Source: Granulicella mallensis MP5ACTX8
GTDB taxonomy: Bacteria; Acidobacteriota; Terriglobia; Terriglobales; Acidobacteriaceae
Reading direction: 5' to 3'
Assembly (NCBI RefSeq): GCF_000178955.2
Contig: NC_016631.1
Location: 5,270,001-5,334,000 of the forward strand
DNA: 64,000 bases
Within the stretch, counting starts at the first letter, position 1; each line of letters opens with the position of its first letter. Below, piece after piece: positions 16,669 to 26,228 of this stretch. The notes beneath the pieces are model-generated. The model saw nothing but the letters and a program-made list of their open reading frames with translations, searched no databases and was not told the DNA's origin. The position numbers were made by a program, and so were the translations under genes.

Positions 16669-18105
16669 ATGAAGCGCATTGCAATCGTCGGCGGAGGAAT
16701 CGCCGGCCTCACCGCCGCCTATGAGCTCGAACTCGCCCGCAAACGTGGGGCGGAGATCGACTGGCATCTCTATGAAGCCGGCGACCGTCTCGGCGGAATC
16801 GTCGAAACCACGCAGTCTCAGGGCTTCGTCCTTGAAGGCGGCCCCGATGGCTGGGTCTCGGAAAAGCCCTGGGCTCGCGAACTGGCCCTCGAACTCGGCC
16901 TCGGCTCAGAGCTGATCTCCAGCAACGACGCCACTCGCAAGACCTACATCCTGATCGACGGCAAGCTCCAACCGATGCCCGATGGCATGCGCATGATGGT
17001 TCCCGAAGACCTCAGCACGCTCGAAGGCTCGCCTCTCTTCTCGGATACGGCCCGCAAAGCCTATGCTGCCGAGTTGGAACGAGCTTCGGAACTCCGCGCC
17101 AAGACTCCGGAACAGGACGAGTCCGTTGCCAGCTTCATCCTCCGCCACTTCGGCGAGGAGGTCCTCACCAAAATCGGCGCTCCCCTGCTCAGCGGAGTCT
17201 TTGGCGGTGACGTAAAGACCCTGAGCGTCCGCGCCGTGATGCCCAACTTCGTCAGCATGGAACGCGAATACGGCTCCCTCATCGCAGCCCTGCAGGCCAA
17301 AGCAAAGACACGTGGCAGCCGTCCGGTGCCATCGCTCTTTACAACCCTCCGCAACGGCCTCGGCACTCTCATCGACGCCCTCGTCGCCCAGCTGCCGCCC
17401 GAACGGCTGAACCTTAGCCGCTCAGCTCTATCGATCAAGCGACAGGGCAAACGCTGGCTGCTCCGCACCTCCGCCTTCGCCACCGAGGGGCGCACCAGCA
17501 AGAAGCACTTTCATCACGTTCTCTTCGCCACCCCCATCGACGCAACCCGCGCCCTGCTCGCGCCGCTCGATGCTGAAGCCGCGGCACTCATCCCCACCGA
17601 TGCCAGCTCCGCCGTGCTCGCCGCGCTGTGTTGGCCTGCTGCCGCCGCGAGCACCTTCTCGATTCTGCAGGGCTTCGGCTTCCTCGTGCCCCAGGCACAC
17701 TCCACCGGCGAGCCACAACTCCTCGCCGGCACCTTCGTCGATCAGAAGTTCCCGGACCGTGCGCCAGCCGGAGCCCGCGTCATCCGCGTCTTCTTTGGAG
17801 GGCCGAGCGCCGATACGCTCTCCCCCCAATCCGACGAAACGATCGCCGCCGCAGCCTTCGCCCAGCTCGCCAAAATCCTCGGCCCACTCCCCGCATCGGA
17901 TGCGGCACTCACCACCGTGCGCCGCTGGCCGCGCAGCCTGCCGCAGTATGAGGTCGGCCACCTCGAACGCATGGTTCAACTCGACCAGCACATCGCGAAA
18001 CTCGGCGACCTGACACTGCTGGGCAACGGCTACCGGGGCGTAGGCCTGCCCGATCTCATCCGCGACGCCCGCGCTGCAGCTCGTGAGCTGATCCCAACAG
18101 CGTGA
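16669..18105 (+). CDS. hemY: Protoporphyrinogen/coproporphyrinogen oxidase (HemY type)
   Basis: FAD-dependent oxidase of late haem synthesis, converting protoporphyrinogen IX (or coproporphyrinogen III) to the aromatic porphyrin. The N-terminal dinucleotide-binding motif is clear (KRIAIVGGGIAGLTAAYEL), followed by LYEAGDRLGGIVET and the substrate-side GFVLEGGPDGWVSEKP. TRNGLGTL-like (FTTLRNGLGTLIDAL) and the C-terminal FAD segment LLGNGYRGVGLPDLIRDA are typical. Full length at 478 residues. It is a single plus-strand gene ending in a strong hairpin, with mqnC beyond. The choice between the two porphyrinogens cannot be made from sequence alone. Confidence 0.9.
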   Translation: MKRIAIVGGGIAGLTAAYELELARKRGAEIDWHLYEAGDRLGGIVETTQSQGFVLEGGPDGWVSEKPWARELALELGLGSELISSNDATRKTYILIDGKLQPMPDGMRMMVPEDLSTLEGSPLFSDTARKAYAAELERASELRAKTPEQDESVASFILRHFGEEVLTKIGAPLLSGVFGGDVKTLSVRAVMPNFVSMEREYGSLIAALQAKAKTRGSRPVPSLFTTLRNGLGTLIDALVAQLPPERLNLSRSALSIKRQGKRWLLRTSAFATEGRTSKKHFHHVLFATPIDATRALLAPLDAEAAALIPTDASSAVLAALCWPAAAASTFSILQGFGFLVPQAHSTGEPQLLAGTFVDQKFPDRAPAGARVIRVFFGGPSADTLSPQSDETIAAAAFAQLAKILGPLPASDAALTTVRRWPRSLPQYEVGHLERMVQLDQHIAKLGDLTLLGNGYRGVGLPDLIRDARAAARELIPTA

Positions 18106-18115
18106 GGGACCTCTA

Positions 18116-18182
18116 TCAGCAGAGAGCGACGAGGGTTTAGCTACGAATACCTCTTAGCTAAACCCTCGTGGCTCTCTGCTGA
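18116..18182. terminator. Long near-perfect hairpin between hemY and mqnC
   Basis: TCAGCAGAGAGCGACGAGGG... pairs with its complement ...CCCTCGTGGCTCTCTGCTGA over about 27 bases per arm with one bulge, and has a 13-base loop. It begins ten bases after the hemY stop codon. No T run follows, so it may be a terminator working with Rho, or a stabilising 3' stem. Confidence 0.65.
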
Positions 18183-18239
18183 ACCAACCCCGAACCACCA
18201 TAACTGCGAGGAAACACGCGACAGGCGTAAACTAACCCT

Positions 18240-19286
18240 ATGGGCATTACCCGCCAGCAAGCTCTCGACTGTTTCGCCTCCGACGATCTCATTGGCATCG
18301 GCATGGAGGCCGATGCGGTCCGCCGCCGCCTCCATCCGGAGGGCGTGGTCAGCTACATCATCGACCGCAACATCAACTACACCAACTTCTGCACCGAGTA
18401 CTGCACTTTCTGCGCCTTCTATCGGCCCCTGAAGGGCAAGCTCGCGGCTGAAGGCTACATCCTCGACTTCGACACGATCTATGACAAAATCCGCGAGACA
18501 GTCGAGATGGGCGGCACCGGGGTCTTGATGCAGGGGGGCATCCATCCCGACCTCAAGATCGACTGGTTCGAATCGCTCTTCACGGGCATCAAGCAGCGCT
18601 TCCCTTCCATCTGGCTGCACTGCCTCTCGGCCTCCGAGATCCTGGCGATCGCCGAGTACTCTGAGATCTCGCTGCGCGACACCATTGCGCGTCTTCGCGA
18701 CGCCGGGCTCGACAGCATTCCCGGTGGGGGCGCAGAGATTCTTGACGATGAGGTCCGCAAACGCATCGCGCGGCTGAAGTGCAGAACGGAAGATTGGGTT
18801 GCCGTTCACCGCACCGCACACTCGCTCGGCATGAGGACTACAGCAACCATGATGTTCGGCGTCGGCGAGACGATGGAGCATCGTGTCAATCACTTCGAAG
18901 TGGTTCGCCAGCTTCAGGAAGAGACCGGTGGCTTCACCGCATTCATCCCCTGGAGCTTTCAGCCCAACAACACCGCTCTCGGCGGCCGCGGCTGGGATGA
19001 GGCTACCTCGGTCGAATACCTCAAGACCCTCGCCATCAGCCGCATGTATCTCGACAACATCGAAAACGTGCAAAGCTCATGGGTCACCCAGGGCCTGAAG
19101 GTTCTGCAGATGGGTCTTCGCTTCGGCGGCAACGATGTCGGCTCCGTAATGCTTGAAGAGAACGTGGTTCGCGCTGCGGGCACCTCGAATTGCACGACGG
19201 AAGAGGAGCTTCGCCGCATCATTCGCGACGCAGGCTTCAAGCCCGTGCAGCGCGATACGCTCTATCGGACGATGTTTCTGAACTAG
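18240..19286 (+). CDS. mqnC: Cyclic dehypoxanthinyl futalosine synthase (radical SAM)
   Basis: Radical-SAM enzyme of the futalosine route to menaquinone; it cyclises dehypoxanthine futalosine. The [4Fe-4S] cluster motif Cys-x3-Cys-x2-Cys is in NFCTEYCTFCAFYR. The family markers LMQGGIHPDLKIDWF, SIPGGGAEILDDEVR, GVGETMEHRVNH and FIPWSFQPNNTAL are all present, and 348 residues is normal. The final part (GNDVGSVMLEENVV) also matches MqnC. No other mqn gene is in the window, so the pathway is dispersed. Its presence implies menaquinone-based respiration without the classical men pathway. Confidence 0.95.
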   Translation: MGITRQQALDCFASDDLIGIGMEADAVRRRLHPEGVVSYIIDRNINYTNFCTEYCTFCAFYRPLKGKLAAEGYILDFDTIYDKIRETVEMGGTGVLMQGGIHPDLKIDWFESLFTGIKQRFPSIWLHCLSASEILAIAEYSEISLRDTIARLRDAGLDSIPGGGAEILDDEVRKRIARLKCRTEDWVAVHRTAHSLGMRTTATMMFGVGETMEHRVNHFEVVRQLQEETGGFTAFIPWSFQPNNTALGGRGWDEATSVEYLKTLAISRMYLDNIENVQSSWVTQGLKVLQMGLRFGGNDVGSVMLEENVVRAAGTSNCTTEEELRRIIRDAGFKPVQRDTLYRTMFLN

Positions 19287-19296
19287 GAACATCGTC

Positions 19297-19593
19297 CTAA
19301 GCTGTCTTCAACCCCGCTTCAATAATCGCGGCTGAAATCTTCTCGTCCGCCACTCCTTGCTTTCGCAGACTCTCTGTCAGCGCCTGCACCTGCGATCCCT
19401 CAAGCCGTTCCAAGTCTTCTCGCAGTCCCTGCGAGATATACGCCTTGATCAATCCCTGATATCCAGAGAATCCGAGACTCGGCGCAATCTCTTTCAGCGA
19501 TTCGATCACGCTCTCCGGAATCCGGAGACTAATCGAAGTCATGACTCTCGGTGTCCGCATCCTTTCGTGCATACGCTCTTTAGCCGTCTTCAT
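19297..19593 (-). CDS. Antitoxin-like protein paired with BrnT-type toxin
   Basis: Small 98-residue protein whose middle part reads TSISLRIPESVIESLKEIAPSLGFSGYQGLIKAYISQGLRE in spirit of a ribbon-helix-helix DNA-binding domain (a beta strand with alternating residues, then two helices). Its start overlaps the end of the BrnT-like toxin gene by 14 bases, so toxin precedes antitoxin as in brnTA operons. By family logic it neutralises the toxin and represses the operon, probably at the AT-rich direct repeats just upstream of the toxin start. It differs from typical BrnA, so I use a generic name. Confidence 0.72.
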   Translation of the reverse strand: MKTAKERMHERMRTPRVMTSISLRIPESVIESLKEIAPSLGFSGYQGLIKAYISQGLREDLERLEGSQVQALTESLRKQGVADEKISAAIIEAGLKTA

Positions 19594-19876
19594 AAGCCTT
19601 CGTCTCCTGTTTGGTCGCTAAACGCGCCGACACAATCCGCACTTGATCTTCATCACGCTCAACGTGGACAACGTAGAGCAACTTCTTTGATTTGCTCAGG
19701 CCGATCACAGCAGTACGTCTTTCGTCATCGACCGTGGCATCAACATACATGGAGTAATCGTCAAAGAATGCTTCACACGCCGTCTCGAAACGGATTCCAT
19801 GTTTCGCGCGATTCTCGACCGCCTTCAGTCCATCCCAAATGAACGTCTGATCGCGATATAGGAAGAGAACGTCCAT
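19580..19876 (-). CDS. brnT: BrnT-family ribonuclease toxin
   Basis: Type II toxin of the BrnT family, a RelE-like ribonuclease that blocks translation. The family pattern is easy to read: FIWDGLKAVENRAKHGIRFE, then EAFFDD, a DDERRTAVIGLSKSKKLLYVVH strand region and VRIVSARLATKQET near the end (the catalytic-type Arg/His/Glu positions are kept). At 98 residues it is of normal length. The ATG at 19876 lies only four bases from a pair of AT-rich direct repeats. It is flanked by housekeeping genes, with no sign of a larger island. Confidence 0.85.
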   Translation of the reverse strand: MDVLFLYRDQTFIWDGLKAVENRAKHGIRFETACEAFFDDYSMYVDATVDDERRTAVIGLSKSKKLLYVVHVERDEDQVRIVSARLATKQETKAYEDG

Positions 19877-19880
19877 CGAG

Positions 19881-19900
19881 AAATGTATATCAAATGTATA
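19881..19900. promoter_or_regulatory. Direct-repeat operator candidate upstream of the brnT operon
   Basis: AAATGTATA occurs twice, 11 bases apart (19881-19889 and 19892-19900), immediately upstream of the toxin start on the minus strand. On the transcribed strand this reads TATACATTT-GA-TATACATTT. An 11-base period and closeness to the start are typical of ribbon-helix-helix autoregulation, and the same AT-rich bases could supply the -10 box. Confidence 0.55.
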
Positions 19901-19959
19901 TACTTAAATTCAAGCACACGTCCCAATAGCGGTTATGCGGTGCCCTTAGGAAAGACCTC

Positions 19960-20337
19960 ATGAAGATAGAGCGGCTGGACCACCTCGTCCTCACGGTTGC
20001 CAGCATCCCCGCGACTACCGCCTTCTACACTCGCGTCCTCGGATTTGAAGCCGTCGAAGCTAACGGTCGTTGGAGCCTCAAGTTCGGCCAACAAAAGATC
20101 AACCTCCACCAGGTAGAGCATACCTTCGACCCCAAGGCGGCGAACCCCACACCCGGCTCCGGAGATCTCTGCTTCATCACTGGCGATCAGCCAGAACAGA
20201 CCCTCCACCACCTGAAATCGCTTGGCGTGACCATCGAGGAAGGCCCCATAGAGCGTCATGGAGCCCTCGGCAGGATGATCTCCCTCTACTTCCGTGATCC
20301 CGACGGCAACCTCCTCGAGATTGCGAGGTATCTCTAA
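19960..20337 (+). CDS. VOC-family protein (glyoxalase/dioxygenase fold)
   Basis: Short cytoplasmic VOC protein, 125 residues. The fold landmarks are RLDHLVLTVASIPATTAFYT with the first metal His, the paired-motif strand KINLHQVEH, and the terminal FRDPDGNLLEIARYL with the metal Glu. This matches the stand-alone VOC clade related to glyoxalase I and fosfomycin-modifying proteins. Neither GSH-binding nor fosfomycin-specific residues can be assigned with confidence, so no substrate is proposed. It stands between the toxin-antitoxin pair and a glycosyltransferase gene, with an AGGAAAG-like ribosome site. Confidence 0.82.
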   Translation: MKIERLDHLVLTVASIPATTAFYTRVLGFEAVEANGRWSLKFGQQKINLHQVEHTFDPKAANPTPGSGDLCFITGDQPEQTLHHLKSLGVTIEEGPIERHGALGRMISLYFRDPDGNLLEIARYL

Positions 20338-20381
20338 GCCTCCTCGCGTAAAATCAATGCGATACCCTGACGCAGAGCGCG

Positions 20382-22097
<1,716 letters not shown>

Positions 22098-22142
22098 ACC
22101 ATAAGCACGGACTATGATTCGGACTAGAGCGGCTACAAGTTC

Positions 22143-22440
22143 AGGTAGTGTTTAACGAACCGGCGACACGGCTAATCACCTATTTTGTTCCCCACGGAAT
22201 CGTCATCCTGAGCGGAGCGCCTCGCGTTTTTTGCGAGGTGCGAAGTCGAAGGACCCCGAGGGACTTGGTCTCACCCGAGATGCTAAGACCTTTTCCAGCA
22301 CAAAAGTCCAGGCTCGAGCGCTCGAAGTAGAAAGGGGCAAAGGACATAGACAAGATGGTAAGCCTCGGGGTCCTTCGACTCCGCGTCCCAAAGGCAGGCA
22401 CGCTCCGTTCAGGATGACGATTCTGTGGGAGTTCAGGTGA
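22143..22440. repeat. Dispersed repeat with GTCATCCTGAGCGGAGCG-type ends (uninterrupted copy)
   Basis: The core runs from CCCACGGAATCGTCATCCTG at 22192 to its imperfect reverse complement ending about 22430, arms of roughly 30 bases. Homology with the element at 51.9-53.5 kb extends left to AGGTAGTGTTTAACGAACCGG. The interior includes GGCTCGAGCGCTCG and GGGGTCCTTCGACTCCGCGT, also shared. It sits between the glycosyltransferase gene and an outer-membrane protein gene. It preserves the sequence that an IS110 element has interrupted in the other copy. Confidence 0.8.
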
Positions 22441-22490
22441 TCTCTCTAACCTTCTACAAAGGACCACTTAGGTAGTGGCCACACGCAAGC

Positions 22491-22514
22491 AAAAGGCCCG
22501 CTTTCGAGGGCCTT
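22491..22514 (-). terminator. Rho-independent terminator of the outer-membrane protein gene
   Basis: AAAGGCCCGCTTTCGAGGGCCTTT forms a six-to-seven-base stem with AAAG/CTTT flanks and is 25 bases past the stop codon of the minus-strand gene. On that strand the hairpin GGCCCTCGAAAGCGGGCC is followed by TTTTG. Confidence 0.75.
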
Positions 22515-22538
22515 TCTAGCTCATCAACTCAGTATCCG

Positions 22539-23612
22539 TTAGAAGCGGACGCCGAACTTGATCGGGAAATAGCTCGTGTGGTTGCTGTTCGCCGGATAAT
22601 CGTTCGCTACATCGACATTGGCTGCGGAGACGGTATTGACCGTCACACCAGCACGCTGCGAGTTATCAACGAACACATACCGAACCTCGCCGTAGAACCG
22701 TTCATTCGAAAAACGCGAGAACTTGTAAGTTACTCCCAGGCCAGCATTGAAGCCGGGTGCGTTCGAGGTGTAGTGGTCGATGGTCTGGTTCGCGGAGTAG
22801 GCATAGCAACCATAGAACGGATCGCAGTACTCGCCGATCGCCGGGATCGTGAAGTCGGCGGTCTTATGGTAGAAACCAACACCGGCAACGGCATAAGCGC
22901 CTAAGCCCTCACCCGAGTAGAACGTATAGGTGGGATCGATCGAGAAAGACCACACATGGCTGCTGCCATCCAGGTTGGTAAGAGGTGCAATGGGGCCAAC
23001 CGAGGGGTCCGGGTTCTGGTTGTAGAGATTGATATAGGTGTTATAGATCGTCGTCTGATTGGCGAGCGTACGACCCTGGAAGCCGAAGTTATCCCAATCG
23101 AACTCGATCGGAAGCGCAAAATGCTTGCTGAACTGGGGACCGCCGCCGACCTGGAAGCTGTAGCTCGGGGTCAGGTAGGTATGAGTATTGCCAGTCGGCA
23201 CAGTAAGACCGGCGCCGCCGTAGAAAGTGAACTTATTCGAGCCATCCGCGTTCGTATTGCCGCCACGATAGCGAGGACGGCCATAGCGCTGGTGTCCGCC
23301 ACCATATTGGGGATCGACAAAGTTGAAGGGAGCAGTGGAGTTATCCGCCACTTCATTGATCTCCGCGCTGCTGCTCGAAAACAGCGCGTCACTGCTGGTT
23401 CCGGCTACCGGAACGTCCAGATTTAATGTTGGCTTCGCCTGAAGATTGTTTTGCACAGGGGCCACGTTGGACTGGGTGGCAGTCCGGGCGACTGAAGAAT
23501 CGCTGGACTGGCTGGTCTGCGCGCTCATCACGGCAACACTTGCGCCGAGAATCGCCGACAGCGCCACAGTGCGGCGCACAAAACCTGAGGGTCTAGTAAA
23601 GGTAAACAACAT
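22539..23612 (-). CDS. Outer-membrane beta-barrel protein
   Basis: Predicted small porin-like barrel, 357 residues. The N-terminus LFTFTRPSGFVRRTVALSAI leads to ASVAVMSAQT, a signal peptide with AxA-type cleavage. A low-complexity Ser/Thr/Gln/Asn linker follows, then alternating-residue strands rich in Tyr, Gly and Asn (YGGAGLTVPTGNTHTYLTPS, YTFYSGEGLGAYAVAGVGFY), finishing in Phe (FPIKFGVRF), the typical terminal residue for outer-membrane insertion. I chose the ATG at 23612 because AAGGAG lies seven bases upstream and the signal peptide starts there. Function within the envelope is unknown. Confidence 0.8.
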   Translation of the reverse strand: MLFTFTRPSGFVRRTVALSAILGASVAVMSAQTSQSSDSSVARTATQSNVAPVQNNLQAKPTLNLDVPVAGTSSDALFSSSSAEINEVADNSTAPFNFVDPQYGGGHQRYGRPRYRGGNTNADGSNKFTFYGGAGLTVPTGNTHTYLTPSYSFQVGGGPQFSKHFALPIEFDWDNFGFQGRTLANQTTIYNTYINLYNQNPDPSVGPIAPLTNLDGSSHVWSFSIDPTYTFYSGEGLGAYAVAGVGFYHKTADFTIPAIGEYCDPFYGCYAYSANQTIDHYTSNAPGFNAGLGVTYKFSRFSNERFYGEVRYVFVDNSQRAGVTVNTVSAANVDVANDYPANSNHTSYFPIKFGVRF

Positions 23613-23944
23613 CTTTTGAACTCCTTGCCGTAAAACGGGAACCGAATGCTGGATCAAACCCAAGCCTTCGCGAATTGTTGCGAACGCCGCATCCCTTTCG
23701 ATTCCATTTCCACGTAGGACGATCATAATGCCGAATAGGATGCAGGATATTTAGGAATCAATCCGTATGTGCCTGCCTCGATAAGGGGACAAATCATGGG
23801 CATTCCTTCAAATTTGCGCAACTCTATGCGAAAAATGCCGTCTAATACAGTAAGTCTTCGTGTGTCCAAATTCCGCTGCTCAGTAAGCGCGAGTAACTTC
23901 GTCAGGATGGTGTCTGCTTGTCTTTTTCCCCGCATGTCTGGTCT

Positions 23945-24952
23945 ATGCCACGGGCTTTTTGCGCCTGTGCTTTTGGTTTAGCCGGACTCGCCCTCCTACC
24001 CCTGACTTCCTCCGCCCAGCAAACTCCCTCCAATGTGCTGATTGCGACCCTTACGCCAGTGACTCATCCTGCGCTTCCGAATGCGCCCTCCGCGTTGCTG
24101 TTTTCGCCCACCGCAACAGGCATCTCTCCGGATACATTGGATACCGACGACTCCTCTTCCAACAACGATCCAGATTCCGCGGACAATCAGGATCTGAAAG
24201 ATCCGCACCAACGGACACAGGACAACTCGCCCGACACCAAGAAAAAACCTGTTCCCCCAGTCGAACTCGACGCCAATGGCAATCCGATCCCGCTCAATCT
24301 CCGCCAACCGCAGCGCATTCTCGGGTTCATGCCGAACTTTCGTTCTGTTTCAGGCGGCGCCGTAGCCCATCCTCCCGGTTGGAAGTACAACTTCCAGGTG
24401 GCCACCCATCAGTCGTTCGATTACTCCTCCTTTATCTTCCTCGGCATCACATCCCTTTCAGCCGAAGGCCTGAACTCTCATCCTGTCCTGGGCAAAGGTG
24501 TCGATGGCTTCTATGCCTACACCTGGCGCGGCTTGCTAGACAAGACGGACGGCACCTATCTCTCCGCCTGGTTTCTTCCCAGCCTGCTGCATGAGGACAC
24601 GCGCTACTATGCGATGGGCCGTGGCCACAGTATTCCCATCCGTGCCCTCTACGTCATCAGCCGGCAGGCCGTAGCCCAGACATACGGAGGCAAGCAGACC
24701 CCCAATATCGCCGGCCTCGGCGGCAAGGTGCTCACCCAGGTCATCTCGCGCGAGTACTATCCTGCGGGAGCTACCAGCTTCGGCGTTCTCGCCACGAAGT
24801 TCGCCTACGCCTCCATGCGTGACATCGCCTTCACCTCCATCCGCGAGTTCTATCCCGACATCGCCGCCCACTACGTTCGCACGCACAATGAAAAGGTCGC
24901 ACGCCAGGCCGCGCGCGATGCCCAGGCAGCAGGCGTCCATGGAAATCCGTAA
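23945..24952 (+). CDS. Acidobacteria-type secreted protein of unknown function
   Basis: 335-residue exported protein. The chosen ATG at 23945 begins a good signal peptide (PRAFCACAFGLAGLALLPLT, cleaved near SSAQQ); an upstream TTG would add nine residues. A disordered Asp/Ser/Asn/Pro-rich stretch of about 80 residues follows (DTDDSSSNNDPDSADNQ). The C-terminal 190 residues look folded, with FMPNFRSVSGG, SAWFLPSLLHEDTRYYAMGRG and SREYYPAGATSFGVLATKF. The HEDTRYY segment resembles conserved secreted proteins frequent in Acidobacteria, but I know of no function. No neighbour is co-oriented closely enough to imply an operon. Confidence 0.7.
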   Translation: MPRAFCACAFGLAGLALLPLTSSAQQTPSNVLIATLTPVTHPALPNAPSALLFSPTATGISPDTLDTDDSSSNNDPDSADNQDLKDPHQRTQDNSPDTKKKPVPPVELDANGNPIPLNLRQPQRILGFMPNFRSVSGGAVAHPPGWKYNFQVATHQSFDYSSFIFLGITSLSAEGLNSHPVLGKGVDGFYAYTWRGLLDKTDGTYLSAWFLPSLLHEDTRYYAMGRGHSIPIRALYVISRQAVAQTYGGKQTPNIAGLGGKVLTQVISREYYPAGATSFGVLATKFAYASMRDIAFTSIREFYPDIAAHYVRTHNEKVARQAARDAQAAGVHGNP

Positions 24953-25011
24953 TCATGCGTCTGGCTAGTAAGAATCCTTGCCACAAGCCGCGCGTCTAAA
25001 CTGGACACAAT

Positions 25012-25701
25012 ATGTCCATAGCCTCAAACATCGAACGGCTCCGTAACGAAGTAGCGGACGCCTGCGCCCGTGCGAATCGTCGTGCAGAAGACGTCGCCCT
25101 GATGGCCGTCAGCAAGATGCACCCCGCCGAGGCCATCCTCGAAGCCCACGCCGCAGGTCAGCGCCTGTTTGGCGAAAACCGCGTGCAGGAAGCCCAAGCC
25201 AAGTCTGCGCAAATTGCGCAGCTCGAAGGTCTCGACCTACACCTCATCGGTCCCCTGCAGAACAACAAGACAGCTAAGGCCGCCGAGATCTTCCACGCTA
25301 TCGACGCGGTCGACTCGCTGAAGACCGCGGAGCGCCTCAACTCCGCCGCGCAGGCCCTCGGCAAGACCTTGCCGCTGCTCATCGAGGTCAAGCTCTCCCA
25401 CGAAGAGACCAAACATGGTCTCGCTCCTGAAGAACTCCCAGCGTTTCTGGACGGGCTGCAACCATTCAGCTTTCTAAAACCCCAGGGATTGATGACCGTT
25501 CCCCCGTGGAGCGACGATCCCGAAACGGCACGCCCCTATTTCCAGCATCTGCGCAGGCTGCGCGACGAGAACGTTGCCCAGCATCCAAACCTCACACAGC
25601 TCTCCATGGGGATGTCCCACGATTTTCGCGTAGCTATTGAAGAGGGTTCCACCACAGTGCGCATCGGCACCGCGATCTTCGGCAAACGGAGCTACGTGTG
25701 A
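25012..25701 (+). CDS. yggS: YggS-family pyridoxal-5'-phosphate homeostasis protein
   Basis: PLP-binding TIM-barrel protein (PLPBP/YggS) that buffers free pyridoxal phosphate and affects amino-acid metabolism; no enzymatic activity is established for the family. The PLP Lys is in LMAVSKMHP (usual VAVSK). FGENRVQEAQAK, LHLIGPLQNNK, IDAVDSLKTAERL, the phosphate-binding SMGMSHDFRVAIEEGST and TVRIGTAIFGKR follow in family order. At 229 residues it is normal length. It overlaps the DUF167 gene by four bases (GTGA), a common pairing in bacteria. Confidence 0.93.
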   Translation: MSIASNIERLRNEVADACARANRRAEDVALMAVSKMHPAEAILEAHAAGQRLFGENRVQEAQAKSAQIAQLEGLDLHLIGPLQNNKTAKAAEIFHAIDAVDSLKTAERLNSAAQALGKTLPLLIEVKLSHEETKHGLAPEELPAFLDGLQPFSFLKPQGLMTVPPWSDDPETARPYFQHLRRLRDENVAQHPNLTQLSMGMSHDFRVAIEEGSTTVRIGTAIFGKRSYV

Positions 25702-25997
25702 TTCTCGCGCTGCGGGATACGCCCGGTGGCTGTTCCCTGCCGGTACGAGTTCATCCGGGGGCCAAACAGAATGCCGTTACCGGCACACACGACGGCTCCC
25801 TCAAGATCTCGCTGACCACACCGCCCACCGACGGACGCGCCAACACCGCACTGATCGCCTTCTTGAGCGACCGCCTCAACATCCCGCGAGCCCATATCGA
25901 ACTCCTCACCGGCGCAACCAGCCGGAGCAAGACGCTACGCATAGCGGGACTAACTTCCGCAGAGGTCGAAGCTCGTTTACTCACCGATCTCGCTTAG
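25698..25997 (+). CDS. yggU: DUF167 (YggU-like) protein
   Basis: Small 99-residue protein of the DUF167 family, function unknown. CSLPVRVHPGAKQNAVTG, LKISLTTPPTDGRANTALIAFLS, LNIPRAHIELLTGATSRSKT (the last part ending in KTLRI) correspond to the complete family signature, in which Asp-Gly-x-Ala-Asn and the S-x-x-K are highly conserved. It uses a GTG start inside the yggS stop codon, so translation is coupled. The gene ends convergent with a small membrane-protein gene, overlapping it by four bases. Confidence 0.88.
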   Translation: MILALRDTPGGCSLPVRVHPGAKQNAVTGTHDGSLKISLTTPPTDGRANTALIAFLSDRLNIPRAHIELLTGATSRSKTLRIAGLTSAEVEARLLTDLA

Positions 25998-26203
25998 CTT
26001 TTGCTCCGCTTCCAGAGCAGTGCAATCAGGACCAGGGTCGCTGCGATTCCCCCCGCAAAAAGTCCCGCCATCGCGCTGCCAAGCCGGACCTGCAGAGCAT
26101 AGATTCCACCCGGCGCTGAGTGGGCGATGACGGTCTTCGCCGTCAGCAATCCCACGCCAACGAAGACCGCCACCACGACCGATGCCTTCCATACATACTG
26201 CAT
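25994..26203 (-). CDS. Small two-helix membrane protein
   Basis: 69 residues with two predicted transmembrane helices, WKASVVVAVFVGVGLLTA and a second around LFAGGIAATLVLIALLW, and a basic C-terminus (KRSKS). No family is recognised. It sits head to tail with the GH28 gene upstream (26 bases) and convergent with DUF167. It is plausible as a real gene because of its membrane-like composition and position, but could be an artefact. Confidence 0.5.
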   Translation of the reverse strand: MQYVWKASVVVAVFVGVGLLTAKTVIAHSAPGGIYALQVRLGSAMAGLFAGGIAATLVLIALLWKRSKS

Positions 26204-26228
26204 AAGGCGAGTCTACCGCCTCCGCCTC

